Notes: generated from the sequence alone by a model not told the origin. A stretch of 64,000 nt of DNA from Synaphobranchus kaupii (GCA_029718625.1 CM056380.1:114834746-114898745); one strand, 5' to 3'. Positions 21,150 to 34,307 are shown, counted from the first letter of the stretch. A program made the numbers and translations.

Positions 21150-23993
21150 CTGGGAGTAGGCACTGGGACTAGGCTCTGGGAGTAGGCTCTGGGAGTAGGC
21201 ACTGGGAGTAGGCTCTGGGAGTAGGCACTGGGAGTAGGCACTGGGAGTAGGCACTGGGAGTAGGCACTGGGAGTAGGCACTGGGAGTAGGCACTGGGTGT
21301 AGGCACTGGGAGTAGGCACTGGGAGTAGGCTCTGGGAGTAGGCTCTGGAGTAGGCACTGGGAGTAGGCTCTGGGAGTAGGCACTGGGAGTAGGCACTGGG
21401 AGTAGGCACTGGGAGTAGGCACTGGGAGTAGGCTCTGGGACTAGGCTCTGGGAGTAGGCACTGGGAGTAGGCTCTGGGAGTAGGCACTGGGAGTAGGCAC
21501 TGGGAGTAGGCACTGGGAGTAGGCTCTGGGAGTAGGCACTGGGAGTAGGCACTGGGAGTAGGCACTGGGAGTAGGCACTGGGTGTAGGCACTGGGAGTAG
21601 GCACTGGGAGTAGGCTCTGGGAGTAGGCTCTGGGAGTAGGCACTGGGAGTAGGCTCTGGGAGTAGGCTCTGGGAGTAGGCACTGGGAGTAGGCGCTGGGA
21701 GTAGGCACTGGGAGTAGGCACTGGGAGTAGGCACTGGGAGTAGGCACTGGGTGTAGGCACTGGGTGTAGGCACTGGGAGTAGGCTCTGGGAGTAGGCTCT
21801 GGGAGTAGGCACTGGGAGTAGGCGCTGGGAGTAGGCTCTGGGAGTAGGCTCTGGGAGTAGGCTCTGGGAGTAGGCACTGGGAGTAGGCACTGGGAGTAGG
21901 CACTGGGAGTAGGCTCTGGGAGTAGGCACTGGGAGTAGGCACTGGGAGTAGGCTCTGGGAGTAGGCTCTGGGAGTAGGCTCTGGGAGTAGGCTCTGGGAG
22001 TAGGCACTGGGAGTAGGCACTGGGAGTAGGCACTGGGAGTAGGCACTGGGAGTAGGCACTGGGAGTAGGCACTGGGAGTAGGCACTGGGAGTAGGCTCTG
22101 GGTGTAGGCACTGGGAGTAGGCTCTGGGAGTAGGCTCTGGGAGTAGGCACTGGGAGTAGGCGCTGGGAGTAGGCTCTGGGAGTAGGCTCTGGGAGTAGGC
22201 ACTGGGAGTAGGCACTGGGAGTAGGCACTGGGAGTAGGCTCTGGGAGTAGGCACTGGGAGTAGGCACTGGGAGTAGGCACTGGGAGTAGGCTCTGGGTGT
22301 AGGCACTGGGAGTAGGCTCTGGGAATAGGCTCTGGGAGTAGGCTCTGGGAGTAGGCACTGGGAGTAGGCACTGGGAGTAGGCACTGGGTGTAGGCTCTGG
22401 GAGTAGGCACTGGGAGTAGGCACTGGGTGTAGGCTCTGGGAGTAGGCTCTGGGAGTAGGCTCTGGGAGTAGGCACTGGGAGTAGGCACTGGGAGTAGGCA
22501 CTGGGAGTAGGCTCTGGGAGTAGGCACTGGGAGTAGGCACTGGGAGTAGGCACTGGGAGTAGGCTCTGGGTGTAGGCACTGGGAGTAGGCACTGGGAGTA
22601 GGCTCTGGGAGTAGGCACTGGGTGTAGGCACTGGGAGTAGGCTCTGGGAGTAGGCTCTGGGAGTAGGCACTGGGAGTAGGCGCTGGGAGTAGGCTCTGGG
22701 AGTAGGCTCTGGGAGTAGGCTCTGGGAGTAGGCACTGGGAGTAGGCACTGGGAGTAGGCACTGGGAGTAGGCTCTGGGAGTAGGCACTGGGAGTAGGCAC
22801 TGGGAGTAGGCACTGGGAGTAGGCTCTGGGTGTAGGCACTGGGAGTAGGCTCTGGGAATAGGCTCTGGGAGTAGGCTCTGGGAGTAGGCACTGGGAGTAG
22901 GCACTGGGAGTAGGCACTGGGTGTAGGCTCTGGGAGTAGGCACTGGGAGTAGGCACTGGGTGTAGGCTCTGGGAGTAGGCTCTGGGAGTAGGCTCTGGGA
23001 GTAGGCACTGGGAGTAGGCACTGGGAGTAGGCTCTGGGAGTAGGCACTGGGAGTAGGCACTGGGAGTAGGCACTGGGAGTAGGCTCTGGGTGTAGGCACT
23101 GGGAGTAGGCTCTGGGAATAGGCTCTGGGAGTAGGCTCTGGGAGTAGGCACTGGGAGTAGGCACTGGGAGTAGGCACTGGGTGTAGGCTCTGGGAGTAGG
23201 CACTGGGAGTAGGCGCTGGGAGTAGGCTCTGGGAGTAGGCTCTGGGAGTAGGCTCTGGGAGTAGGCACTGGGAGTAGGCACTGGGAGTAGGCACTGGGAG
23301 TAGGCTCTGGGAGTAGGCACTGGGAGTAGGCACTGGGAGTAGGCACTGGGAGTAGGCTCTGGGTGTAGGCACTGGGAGTAGGCTCTGGGAATAGGCTCTG
23401 GGAGTAGGCTCTGGGAGTAGGCACTGGGAGTAGGCACTGGGAGTAGGCACTGGGTGTAGGCTCTGGGAGTAGGCGCTGGGTGTAGGCACTGGGTGTAGGC
23501 ACTGGGAGTAGGCTCTGGGTGTAGGCACTGGGAGTAGGCACTGGGAGTAGGCACTGGGTGTAGGCTCTGGGAGTAGGCACTGGGTGTAGGCACTGGGTGT
23601 AGGCACTGGGAGTAGGCTCTGGGAGTAGGCACTGGGAGTAGGCTCTGGGACTAGGCTCTGGGAGTAGGCACTGGGAGTAGGCTCTGGGAATAGGCACTGG
23701 GTGTAGGCACTGGGTGTAGGCACTGGGTGTAGGCACTGGGAGTAGGCACTGGGTGTAGGCACTGGGAGTAGGCACTGGGAGTAGGCTCTGGGAGTAGGCA
23801 CTGGGCATAGGCTCTGGGAGTAGGCACTGGGAGTAGGCACTGGGAGTAGGCTCTGGGAGTAGGCTCTGGGTGTAGGCACTGGGAGTAGGCACTGGGAGTA
23901 GGCTCTGGGAGTAGGCTCTGGGAGTAGGCTCTGGGTGTAGGCACTGGGAGTAGGCTCTGGGAGTAGGCACTGGGAGTAGGCTCTGGGAGTAGC
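21150..23993. repeat. 13-bp minisatellite, about 218 copies (2.8 kb), with higher-order structure
   Basis: The unit is ctgggagtaggca, alternating with a second form ending gct in place of gca. Rarer variants are gggtgtagg, gggaatagg, gggactagg and gcgctgg. The gggaatagg variant recurs at about 22321, 22855, 23114, 23387 and 23688; its spacings include about 260 and 273 bp (20 and 21 units), which indicates duplicated blocks. The minus strand has no stop triplet in any phase of the unit, so all three frames run for more than 800 codons with a 13-residue repeat (CLLPVPTPRAYSQ type). No promoter, splice or start context supports translation. Confidence 0.97.
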
Positions 23994-24066
23994 TGAAAGC
24001 ATTTTGTCTTTTGTTGCGTACTATGAGCAAAGGAGGCCCTTGAGTGACAATATATGTCTGTATATA

Positions 24067-24625
24067 CAGTGCCCTCCACTATTATTGGCACCCCTGGTAA
24101 AGATGAGTAAAAAGGGTAATAAAAATTTTTTCTGTGACCCAACAACATCAAAAGACTCTTGATATCTTATTTTCTGTTACTCTTACAAGCGATACTATAA
24201 CGTCCCTGCATTTGAATGGATCTCTATGGGAATTGGGGGGTGGGACTAGATTTAGCTGTAAATTATTCTGGAACAGTATGGAATACATGATTGGTAAAAT
24301 GGCTGTAAGTCATCAAGGGTCTGAGGTATCAAACGAGCCTCAAACCATCACTCTGCTGCCAGATATGCAGTAGATATGGATGGATCACTTTAAGGGTTGT
24401 TTCTCCTGACAAATTTTCCTATTGAACTCTATGGAAAAATAAGTCAGGAGAAGAAACCCTTCAAGTTATCCATCCATATCTACTGTATTTCTGGCAGCAG
24501 AGTGATGATTTAAGGCTTGTTTGATATGTCAGACCCTTGATGAATTAGAGCCATTTAGCCAACCATGTGTTTCCATACTGTTCCAGTGTAATTTACAGGG
24601 GTGCCAATAATAGTGGAGGGCACTG
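24067..24625. mobile_element. Tc1/mariner-type MITE
   Basis: It starts CAGTGCCCTCCACTATTATT and ends in the inverse (AATAGTGGAGGGCACTG), flanked by TA on both sides (24065-24066 and 24626-24627). Inner arms are also inverted (ggcacccctg and caggggtgcc, and the gatggatcac/ccatccatatc region). It is 559 bp long and has no intact transposase. Confidence 0.85.
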
Positions 24626-24975
24626 TATCTGTGCAGAAGGCCTGGATTAAAATGACAATTTGCTGGGGAGAAAAGAGAGAAAGATGAAAGTAAAATAAGA
24701 AAAAAGGAAAAAGGATTTCAAGTGTAGTGTACTGAAATAAAATGGAGGATTAAAAGTGACCAGTTTAAAAAAAAAGTTTTGAACCATTGCATTGTCCTCA
24801 AACGCCATCATATTTCAGATGATACATTGCATCTCCATGCCAAAAAGAATGTGTTGGTTCTTATGCTGTGGTCTGCAGTCTGACCTGGTGAGCAACTTGA
24901 CAGAAAGCTGAAAGGATAATTGTCGCTGTGGCTGACGCTTTTGTGAAAACTAGTGAACTGTACATTCTGGCCTCT

Positions 24976-25085
24976 GGTGAGGGAGAGGGAGAGGGAGAGG
25001 GAGAGGGAGAGGGAGAGGGAGAGGGAGAGGGAGGGAGAGGGAGAGGGAGAGGGAGAGGGAGAGGGAGAGGGAGAGAGAGAGAGAG
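24976..25085. repeat. (GGGAGA)n repeat
   Basis: About 17 units of gggaga, one shortened, ending in a ga run. Confidence 0.95.
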
Positions 25086-25417
25086 ATTTTTTTAATTTTT
25101 AAAAATACATTTATTTCAATAAATAATTAACATTACCCTCTCACACTATACAAAAAAAAAACAACAACAACCTAAAACACTCTCAGCTATTTGCTTGTAC
25201 ATAGAATCAAACTATAAACACAGGTGAAAAATACAGTTCATCATCAACAATAGAGCAAATAATGTCCCCATAGCACCACTTTGATCTATATGACTCCAAA
25301 TCTGCCATCATATTGTAAAAAGCAAACTCCAGCCTCAATCTAGACCTGACATTGCACAGCCACACTGATGTAGCATCCTGACCTATTCTGTCTCCTATTT
25401 TGTTTTTCCTGCTGACA
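25086..25417. other. Spacer, no gene seen
   Basis: AT-rich sequence between two purine repeats with no recognisable signal. Confidence 0.5.
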
Positions 25418-25418
25418 T

Positions 25419-25449
<31 letters not shown>

Positions 25450-25592
25450 AAGAGACAGAGAGGGAAAGAGAGAGGGAGAGAGAGGGAGAGGGAAAGAGAG
25501 AGGGAGAGAGAGAGAGAGAGAGGGAAAGAGAGAGGGAGAGAGAGAGAGAGAGAGGGAAAGAGAGAGGGAGAGAGAGAGAGAGGGAAAGAGAG
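25418..25592. repeat. GA-rich compound microsatellite
   Basis: Runs of ga interrupted by gggaaagaga at regular intervals. A 37-38-bp higher-order unit (gggaaagagagagggagaga...) is repeated about three times. Confidence 0.92.
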
Positions 25593-26089
25593 GACCGTTT
25601 AAGTGTGGTCACATTCCTTCGTTGCTCTCGGAGGCCACAAAGTGGCCACAATTAGTTTTCTGGTCCACATATTTAAGTGTGTGTAATCTTCTTCATTGTC
25701 CTCGGCCTTTCCACAGAATCGTCTGAGGGTTTCCATGGTAAGAGTCCAGAAGCAACAGTCCACCGTCAGCTCTGTGGCACGCCTAAAAAACCTTTTCTTT
25801 TTTTTTCTCGGTGCACTGGTGTACCGTTCCAAGAATTCTCTAAAGAGCCAGGATTTTGCGGGGAGAACCCATCTCGAAGTCTGAGGTTAAGAAAGCTGCA
25901 AACTTTTTATTTCCCACTATTTGGGTTTGGGGTTTACCTCGTGAGAAGCAATTGTGCACGTCCACAGCTGCATATGAACTGTGAACGGCTTTTGTATTAT
26001 TTATGTAGCACCATCATTACACACAATTTTTTTCTACAACTGATTTTTGAACATTTAATTCAGGGGCGTATAACTCAAGTCCTGGAGGG
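25593..26089. other. Spacer, no gene recognised
   Basis: There are open frames of 77-141 codons on both strands, but they overlap each other, have no splice partners and resemble no family I know. Confidence 0.45.
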
Positions 26090-26612
26090 TTATCCCATGT
26101 GAATTAGAGCAGTTATTCCATGTGAATTAGAGCAGTTATCCCATGTGAATTAGAGCAGTTATCCCATGTGAATTAGAGCAGTTATTCCATCTAAATTAGA
26201 GCAGTTATCCCATGTGAATTAGAGCAGTTATCCCATGTGAATTAGAGCAGTTATTCCATGTGAATTAGAGCAGTTATCCCATGTGAATTAGAGCAGTTAT
26301 CCCATGTGAATTAGAGCAGTTATTCCATCTAAATTAGAGCAGTTATCCCATGTGAATTAGAGCAGTTATTCCATCCAAATTAGAGCAGTTATCCTATGTG
26401 AATTAGAGCAGTTATTCCATCCAAATTAGAGCAGTTATCCCATCCAAATTAGAGCAGTTATCCCATGTGAATTAGAGCAGTTATCCCATCCAAATTAGAG
26501 CAGTTATCCTATGTGAATTAGAGCAGTTATCCAATCCAAATTAGAGCAGTTATCCTATGTGAATTAGAGCAGTTATCCCATCCAAATTAGAGCAGTTATC
26601 CTATATAAATTA
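26090..26612. repeat. 23-bp minisatellite, about 22 copies
   Basis: The unit is gaattagagcagttatccca plus tgt. Two variable positions give tgtgaatt, tctaaatt and tccaaatt forms; tccaaatt forms concentrate in the right half. Confidence 0.95.
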
Positions 26613-28074
26613 GGTGTTGTTACCATCACACATCAGGGGCTTGAAGGCTCCTGGGACCTAATAAATCTGCAGATTTATTTAATTATCTACATTTTTTTAT
26701 CTCAAATTATTATTTTATTTTTTTATTTTAAACACCAAACTATCAGGCCTGAACAAAGAGTGGGTTAGCTGGCTATTGAGTTTGGGAGGCTGGGAGCCAT
26801 AATGAAAGGTATTTTGAAATACTTGGAAAACTGAGGCACACAGATGTATATAACTAAGTCCATAGAGGCTGGACCAGTCTAAGATGCACAATGACCTCTC
26901 CACACACAACAGAGAGCGGACGGCCAAGCCTTGATGGGACTATGACAGATCGCACCCCCTCCGCTGCAAAAGGAGGGCCCGGGTGCCCCCCACCCCCCCC
27001 CCAATAAAATGCACAAAACTGGGCTACTGTAGCGTGAGGAACAAGATCAGTGTTGACAGGTCAGTCTATGCATTGCCTGTATGAGCTCTGATTAAAAAAG
27101 AAACAGCCTCAGGCACGGTTCAAGTCCCTCCTGAAGAGAAGGCCACAGATACAGAGGTCTCCCGTCGGGAAAGACATTTACATTTCCCAAACACTTCTCA
27201 TATGGAGCTGGTTATTGCTGCCGTCACCTCTTTTTGAAAGGTAGATCAAAAGAGAAAAGAAGATTACAGCATAATAAACATGACATATGGACCCAGTCCT
27301 TGCTCATATCTGAAGAGGCATCGCTGGAGCTCGATTGGTCGGCTGAATGAAGGACGGATTGGTTGATTGGTTGTTTAGTTAATTGAGGCGCTATGAATCT
27401 CTCAATGTTGTGAAACACTTTGAGACAAGCACCCCAGTGTAGGGGTGAAAGGGGAGAAATGTTATCCCGAAAACCGGCTGAGGAGAGCATAGTTGTTCCA
27501 GCCTCACACCCTCATTCAGTCTAAACACTAAATTCCGTTGCAAATTAAGCACTGATGTTACATTTAAAAGGTCAATCTTGTTACATTCTGAACATAGTGC
27601 CTGTTTATGACCTTTCCAAAGTATAGGAAATGGTGTCTTAAACAATCTGTAGGCTGTTGCTTTAGTGGATAATCTTTCCTCTCAATAGAAAATGTAACAA
27701 ACTAAAGTTCACCTTTGTCAGACTCCAGTTAATTGACGTAAAATTCAGATGTTAAGTTAAAAAAGGTTGCCCTGTTAAACACGAGATTTCTGTAAAATTG
27801 AATTTCAATGAACTTGTGTACTCCCTGTAGAACAAGCCCGTTGTTTTGCATGGCAGTCATATGCTAGCATGGGATCAACAGCAAATTGGCCTGTCAAGCT
27901 AAACTGGGAGTTATAAAATGCATAAAACTGCATTTTAAACTCCATTTAACAAGGCTTGTGGAAAAGACCAATGTTGCACAGATGACACTGGAGTTATGTT
28001 ATTGAGTCTGAAATGTCACAGATTTTTATGGCACGTGATTAGGTATGAAAATCAATATCCATACAGAGAACGGT
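26613..28074. other. Spacer, no gene seen
   Basis: A C-run of about 17 bases at 26985-27002. No coding exon or RNA gene was recognised. Confidence 0.5.
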
Positions 28075-28290
28075 CCCACCACAGCGCATGAAGATTCCTC
28101 TGCCCCCCCCCCCCCCCCCCAGCGCATGAAGATTCCTCTGCCCCCGCCCCCCCCAGCACATGAAGATTCCTCTGCCCCCGCCCCCCCCAGCACATGAAGA
28201 TTCCTCTGCCCCCCCCCTGCCCCCCCCCCCCCCCCCCAGCGCATGAAGATTCCTCTGCCCCCGCCCCCCCCGAGAACATGAAGATTCCGC
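28075..28290. repeat. C-rich minisatellite with polycytosine tracts, about 5 copies
   Basis: Units of variable length consist of agcgcatgaagattcctctg followed by 10-20 C, some interrupted as cccccgcccccccc. The complement is a series of G-runs that could form G-quadruplexes. Glycine-rich frames on the minus strand are products of the G-runs. Confidence 0.9.
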
Positions 28291-30189
28291 TGCCCTCCCT
28301 CCGACGCGAGCTGTGAGATGTCCCTGTGTGACTCGCTGGTGGTGAGACGAGTGTGTAATCGCACAAGGCATGTGATAAGCAGGATTATCGCGTAAAACAC
28401 ACCAGGGGTATTCAGCATTAACAGGGTCAAAAGCGACACGGCCAATTCAACACTGTGTTCCAGGAGCCGTCCCACGACTAAGTCCGGGTCTTTAACTCTC
28501 AAATAGTGATTCAGGGGAAGGATTAAGAACTGTCTGACAGAGTTCGGAAAAGAGTGATAAGGAAACCGTGACAACAGACCGTGCTACAGTCGCCAAAGCT
28601 GAAATCTCCATAGCGATGTCTCACCCTTAGAAATCAAATAAATGGCATTTCTTAAAGGAAACACTAAATGTGTTGTACATTTTACTATATCAAAACAGGC
28701 CACCAGGAAAAAAATATCTGGGTTATGATGTTCTTTTTCCCAGAAACCTATGAGACATATGCAGCCTACTGAGGATGTAATGAACTTTTGAACGTGTTTT
28801 AAGGAACTTCTTTTGTTTATAAAAGGGTTGAAATTCTCAACACATATGAAAATACAGTGTGCCCAACTTGCAAATTCAATTTCTCTGACTCATAAGTTCT
28901 CACATCACATAAGTTATGAATATGCCATTGGTGGACCTGGCGAAAAACGGCCCCAGTCTTGTTTCCATGTAAGTGAATAATCTGTAGTGCAGATTATATA
29001 GCTATTAATTGCCTTAATGTGCATTTTAGTATTACATATTTCTATTTTTCATATTTTCCAAAATCTTGCATATTAAAATTGTACATATAACAATTGTGGA
29101 CTCCAAAATGTAAGACTTCTTTTCCACTATTTTTTCTGAGAATAGCTCAAAGGAAAATAAAACAAAATGCTTGCTCAGACAGGGTCGTTTCAAGTGACTA
29201 CTTAAAAAAAAAATTTAACCACACACTTCCTAAAACAATCCCTGTGAAAATAATATAATGTTGTGTTTTTTTATTTATTATTCTGCAGAAACTGGGCATA
29301 TGACACATGAGAAATGTACATAACCCCCCTAGACGTGGATAAACATTCCACATGAAAAATCAGCACGTCATAAATCGCTGAGCTCAAAGGAGGGAACAGC
29401 TAAGAAAAAACAGCCAATGGCTCGCAGCGGTGCAACTGCTGAAAAACAGCCAATGGCGCGCTGCGGTGCAACTGTTCTGTTGGCATGACTACAGTCAGCT
29501 CACCCAGGGAAAATATTCCATGTTAACTTTTTCAAGCAGTTACACTAACCCTAAAAGACGGGGCGGAAAAACAAATGGTGCATTAGAAAGGTTTAGAACG
29601 CATTGACGGTTTTAAGCAAAGTTTTAAAAAGCAGACTAGCCTGAAAGACTGTACCACGAGAATGGAGGAACTCATTCAACAGCTTTTGAGAAACACCGTG
29701 ATGTAATCATGGCAGTTATCCAGGTACAGAGCAGTGGTGTGAGACATTCGGTTTAGTTTTTTAGATTATTGTATTTTATTGTATTTTAAACCGAGTGGCG
29801 TAAAACATTTCAAATGGGGACACTCCAGCCTCAGTGTTCATAGATATTTTAATAAAACCACAAAATTGGAGCTTGTATGTCAAATTTGTGCACTGTAGCC
29901 TACTAAAATTTCTCTGGCGATTTGTAATCTCCATCTCAAACTCTCCTATCGTGATTGCTAGATGAGCAACCAGTGCCACAGAACTGTGTTTAGACTCACA
30001 GAGCCTGCTTCTGGAAGAAACTCTTTCATATCAAACAGTGGCAAGCTGGCCGCAGGCCACAGCTGTCAGAGTGCAGTGGATGGATATCACCTTGAGGAAT
30101 GGGGTGACTATGGTTAAAATATCCCACCACAACCACCGTTCTGCACTTTCACTTATAACTCCAGAGCAAGGTCTGGGTGTGTCTGTCCG
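28291..30189. other. Spacer; contains a duplicated CCAAT-bearing block
   Basis: At about 29400-29475 a 40-bp block is present twice, each with acagccaatgg and gcggtgcaactg. Otherwise AT-rich with no gene recognised. Confidence 0.45.
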
Positions 30190-30191
30190 TC

Positions 30192-30272
<81 letters not shown>

Positions 30273-30575
30273 TGCGCGTGTCTGCTTGCAGTGTGTGTGT
30301 GTGTGTGTGTGCGTGTCTGCTTGCAGTGTGTGTGGGTGTGTGTCTGTCCGTCTGCGTGTGTGTGTGCGTGCGTGTCTGCTCGCAGTGTGTGTGTCTGTCC
30401 GTCTGCGTGTGTGTGCGCGTCTGCTCGCAGTGAGTGTGTGTGTGCGTGTCTGCTAGACAATGTGTGTGTGTGCGTGTCTGCTCGCAGTGTGTCTGTGTCT
30501 GCTTGCAGTGTGTGTGTGTCTGTGTTTGCTCACAGTGTGTGTGTGTGTGTGTCTCTGCTCGCAGTGTGTGCATGC
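30190..30575. repeat. (TG)n microsatellite grading into a tgtctgctcgcag compound repeat
   Basis: An uninterrupted tg run at about 30197-30264 is followed by repeated blocks of gtgtgcgtgtctgcttgcag with variable tg spacers. A near-duplicate of the flanking text (cactttcacttataactcca) occurs at about 30145, 30640 and 30724, so the whole block has been duplicated. Confidence 0.92.
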
Positions 30576-30889
30576 GACTTCAGGAAAAGACAGGAAACAG
30601 ATGCAATATTCTCCCAGTCCACAGGAGCCGTACACTAGCACTTTCATTTATAACTCCAGAGCAGAGCAGGTCAGGGTGTGTGTGTGTGTGTGTGCGCACC
30701 ATTCTGAGCAGACATACACTAGCACTTTCACTTATAACTCCAGAGCAGGTCAAGTAGCCTAGTGGTTATTTATAATGGCCAGGTGCGTTGCCAATGTGCG
30801 GATAACTCAACGACATCATGTTATTCAGTAAAGTCTCACACAGTGCGATTCATTAAATTCTCACACCCAAGATTCAGTAAAGGCTCTGA

Positions 30890-31245
30890 CAGTATGACTC
30901 AGTAAGTATTCTCAGGATGATTCAGTACGTACTCTCACGGAGTGATTCAGTAAAGGCTCTGACAGGATGACTCAGTAAGTATTCTCAGGATGATTCAGTA
31001 TGTACTCTCACGGTGTGATTCAGTAAAGGCTCTGACAGGATGACTCAGTAAGTATTCTCAGGATGATTCAGTATGTACTCTCACGGTGTGATTCAGTAAA
31101 GGCTCTGACAGGATGACTCAGTAAGTATTCTCAGGATGATTCAGTATGTACTCTCACGGTGTGATTCAGTAAAGGCTCTGACAGGATGACTCAGTAAGTA
31201 TTCTCAGGATGATTCAGTATGTACTCTCATGGTGTGATTCAGTAA
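30890..31245. repeat. 73-bp minisatellite, about 5 copies
   Basis: The unit includes gattcagtatgtactctcac, gattcagtaaaggctctgac and gactcagtaagtattctcag. It is itself built from three diverged 24-bp gattcagtaa-type subunits, and looser gattcagtaaa motifs continue on both sides (30830-31460). Confidence 0.93.
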
Positions 31246-31767
31246 AGACTTACACTGTAAAGATTCTCAGTGAGATTCAATAAACTCTCACAGCGTAACT
31301 CTGAAAAAACATTAGTAAAACTTCTCACAGTGTAATTCAGTAAAGACCTACAGTTTGATTCAGTAAATACTCTCACAGAGGGAATCAGTACTCCCACAAT
31401 GTGATTCAGTAAAGACCCTCACACTGAGATTCACTGTGATTCAATGAAGACCCTTGATCCACTGGCTCCTGGCTGGCTCCCTGACTATTGGGGATGTCAA
31501 ACATGCCCCAAGAACCACTGATCCAGACTAATCTCTGGCCACTGGGCTGTACGGGCTTTTAATTTGTAGGCACAAAGTCCTTTAGTGTAAGGCTAATGTG
31601 GTTAATAACTCAAAAGATAATAATGGAAGCACCAGCCTTCTTATTCCATTTATTTTGAGAAACGTGATCCAGCAGGTGCATTTAATCACTTAATTTAGGC
31701 ATAATTACTTAATTGACCCCGCTGGAGAAAAAGGCTTAAATAATTCAGGGCTGTTTGGCTGCTGGAG

Positions 31768-31905
31768 CTGCAGCAACAGCACAACGGACTGGAGGCGCGA
31801 GGCTAGCAACAGCAGAACGGACTGGAGGCGCGAGGCTAGCAACAGCACAACGGACTGGAGGCGCGAGGCTAGCAACAGCACAACGGACTGGAGGCGCAAG
31901 GCTAA
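31768..31905. repeat. 33-bp minisatellite, 4 copies
   Basis: The unit is agcaacagcacaacggactg plus gaggcgcgaggct. The period is a multiple of three, so both strands remain open briefly. Confidence 0.93.
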
Positions 31906-34307
31906 CAAACCACGGTCCGTTTGGCATCGCAGGACAGACCCCAATCAGCGGCCATACTCCAGCCTGACAGATTGAGGGGACTCGACCCCAGTCCGAAACA
32001 AGGCAGTAAAAAAAGATAAAAAGAGGAAAAAAACCTGAACTCTTTCAAAGCTACAGACACGAGTCATGTAGGGCTTGGCTTGATTTTTTATTGACATAAA
32101 TAATATGTCAATAAAACATAATAGCCTTTGCATCAATTCAAGCTAGCCTCTGTGCGCTCTGTCCTTCGTTCTGAGGAAGACATTTAAGAAAGTGCTGAAG
32201 GTTTGTCTCTTTATGTAACAAATCACATCTGCTTACGACTGTCGAAATCATAACGTGGTAAAAGAGAGAGAGAAAAATCTGACATACTAGAGGCAATATT
32301 AAAGACAGTGTGCTTTGCAGTTAGACTGAATGGTTACCAAAGAGTCTCCTTTCGATCCGCGAAGGAAAGGTCATTGTTGGTTTCCTAAACCTGTGCCCAC
32401 ATGTACGAAAATGCTTCACTTTAGTGGGTGAATTTTATACATTTAGAAATTCATTACACCTATAAAAAGTGTTTAGAAATATATTTTCAATAAATAAATA
32501 AGACAGTGTTACTTTGCGTCGTTTTGTGGCTGGAAAAAAAACTAGGCCTGTGACATGCATCCAACAACGTAATCAAGCAAACGTTTAATTGAGCCATATA
32601 TGTCCTTCGTTTTAACATTTATTTTTCTGAAATGCATAGGTCTGCTTCTCAAACAAGAACATAGAGGCGTACTGTTTATTCTGTTCCGTAATAAATCTGG
32701 CGACCACATCCCTCGGTGTTATAAATGCTTCAATATGTGCACTGTTTTTGAACAACACGGTGAGAGCGGTATTCGCAGGGGAGGAGGGCCTTTAGATTGC
32801 GCCTGCATTGAATTCCATTGACATCCTAACTTTCAAATACTGATTCAAAAACACTGGGGCACGCTGCCTGAAATAGGTTATTCTGATCACATCTGACGCG
32901 ATATGAATTCAATGAACGTGAAGATGAGACTGTAGCCCTACGGCCGAAAGATCGGAACATGTTATAGGCTAGGCTACTTGGTTGGCGTTCCGGTGCTTGT
33001 ATGTGTTTTGGTCAACCCGCAAAAAGGACGCGCTAAGTTTCGGACCATTCATGGAACATTTCAACATTCTTTAAAGGGCATTATAATTCTGCCAATACCG
33101 AATAATAAATGCTCTGTACGATATGTGAAACTTCGCTTGCAATCTTTGCGAAATGTTAAGTTATTTGTTCAGCGCGTGGGCTATTGTTTAGTTGGAGTTA
33201 GGCCTATTTACGGCATATAAATGAGACCTTGGATACAGTTTACAAAACGCCACAGAGTGCGTTCATATGTGGCACTGTGGCATGGAGCTAGTCTACTAAA
33301 ATCTACAATTTAAATTTTCATAAATGAAATAAAGACAGTGCACCTTACTTATTTTATTCCGGGCAAGTAACCTAATAGGCTACAATTTACCAGGTGTCAG
33401 ACCGAAAAGTGCATCTTCATTAATGGCAGTAGGCTAAACTATACGGCTAAAAGTCATGAATCATTAATTAAATACAGAATCATGGATTTATTAACCAAAT
33501 ATTTTTTCCTGTTTGGAATAATTACAAGGCCATAAGATCTTGTGTTTAATGTCACTCCGCTTAAAACTGAAGAGAATAGCACTTTCTATAGGCTAAACTA
33601 AGGATTTTCCCTTGCCATGGTCGGCTTGGTTTTGTAGGAGTTTTAGGCCGGTGTATAGCTACTGGGAGTGGGAAGCTTATTGGGACACATAACGTGCTGC
33701 ATAAATAAATGCGCTATAAAATAATTTGATTTAATTTCAGATAATAAACTTATTCAGTGGTATACGGAGGAAGAAGTAGTTTAACATAATGACGTAGCTG
33801 CATGGTCATCTGTTTAACTTTTAACATAGGCTACACTCTTTGTATTATTACAAAGTACGAGATTAAAATCATGTATTAATGACTTGTTATAGTCTACAAT
33901 TGTCCTTGATATATATTTTAGTCTTCCTTATGTTTTGCTTATTCATAGCCAAAAGGCCTGGTGTTATAGTGATGTGGCCATTTTAAATCTGCTTAGGTAT
34001 ATAAACGTTTAGCCTTTAGCTTATCTATATATTGTCAATTTAAAGTACTAATTTATATTTAAAGATACGCCTTTGAAACTTTTGAGTGAGGTGCAATAAA
34101 ATATCAAAGCGGCGTTGATGTTTTTAAAGTTAGTGTATTTTAAGCATAATCTTTAAAAAGATATTGAGTTAAAGAATGATGATTAAGTTATCGTTAGCCT
34201 GGTTAATTATTTTAACAGTTGCATTAACTAACATGTCATATGTAGGCCTACTGGGTATGACTTACAACACTAAGTGACTTTACGAGACTCAACACTGAAA
34301 ACGCGGG

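Noticed and set aside
21143..24030. Three overlapping minus-strand open frames of 829, 853 and 953 codons with a Pro/Ser/Tyr repeat
   Set aside because: They are the same 13-bp minisatellite read in all three phases; no stop exists in the unit, and there is no splice, promoter or unique sequence.
25677..26102. 141-codon + frame
   Set aside because: It ends in the 23-bp minisatellite, overlaps a minus-strand frame of similar quality, and has no recognised domain or splice partner.
30031..30757. Cys/Val- and His/Thr-rich frames on both strands
   Set aside because: Products of the TG/CA microsatellite and its compound repeats.
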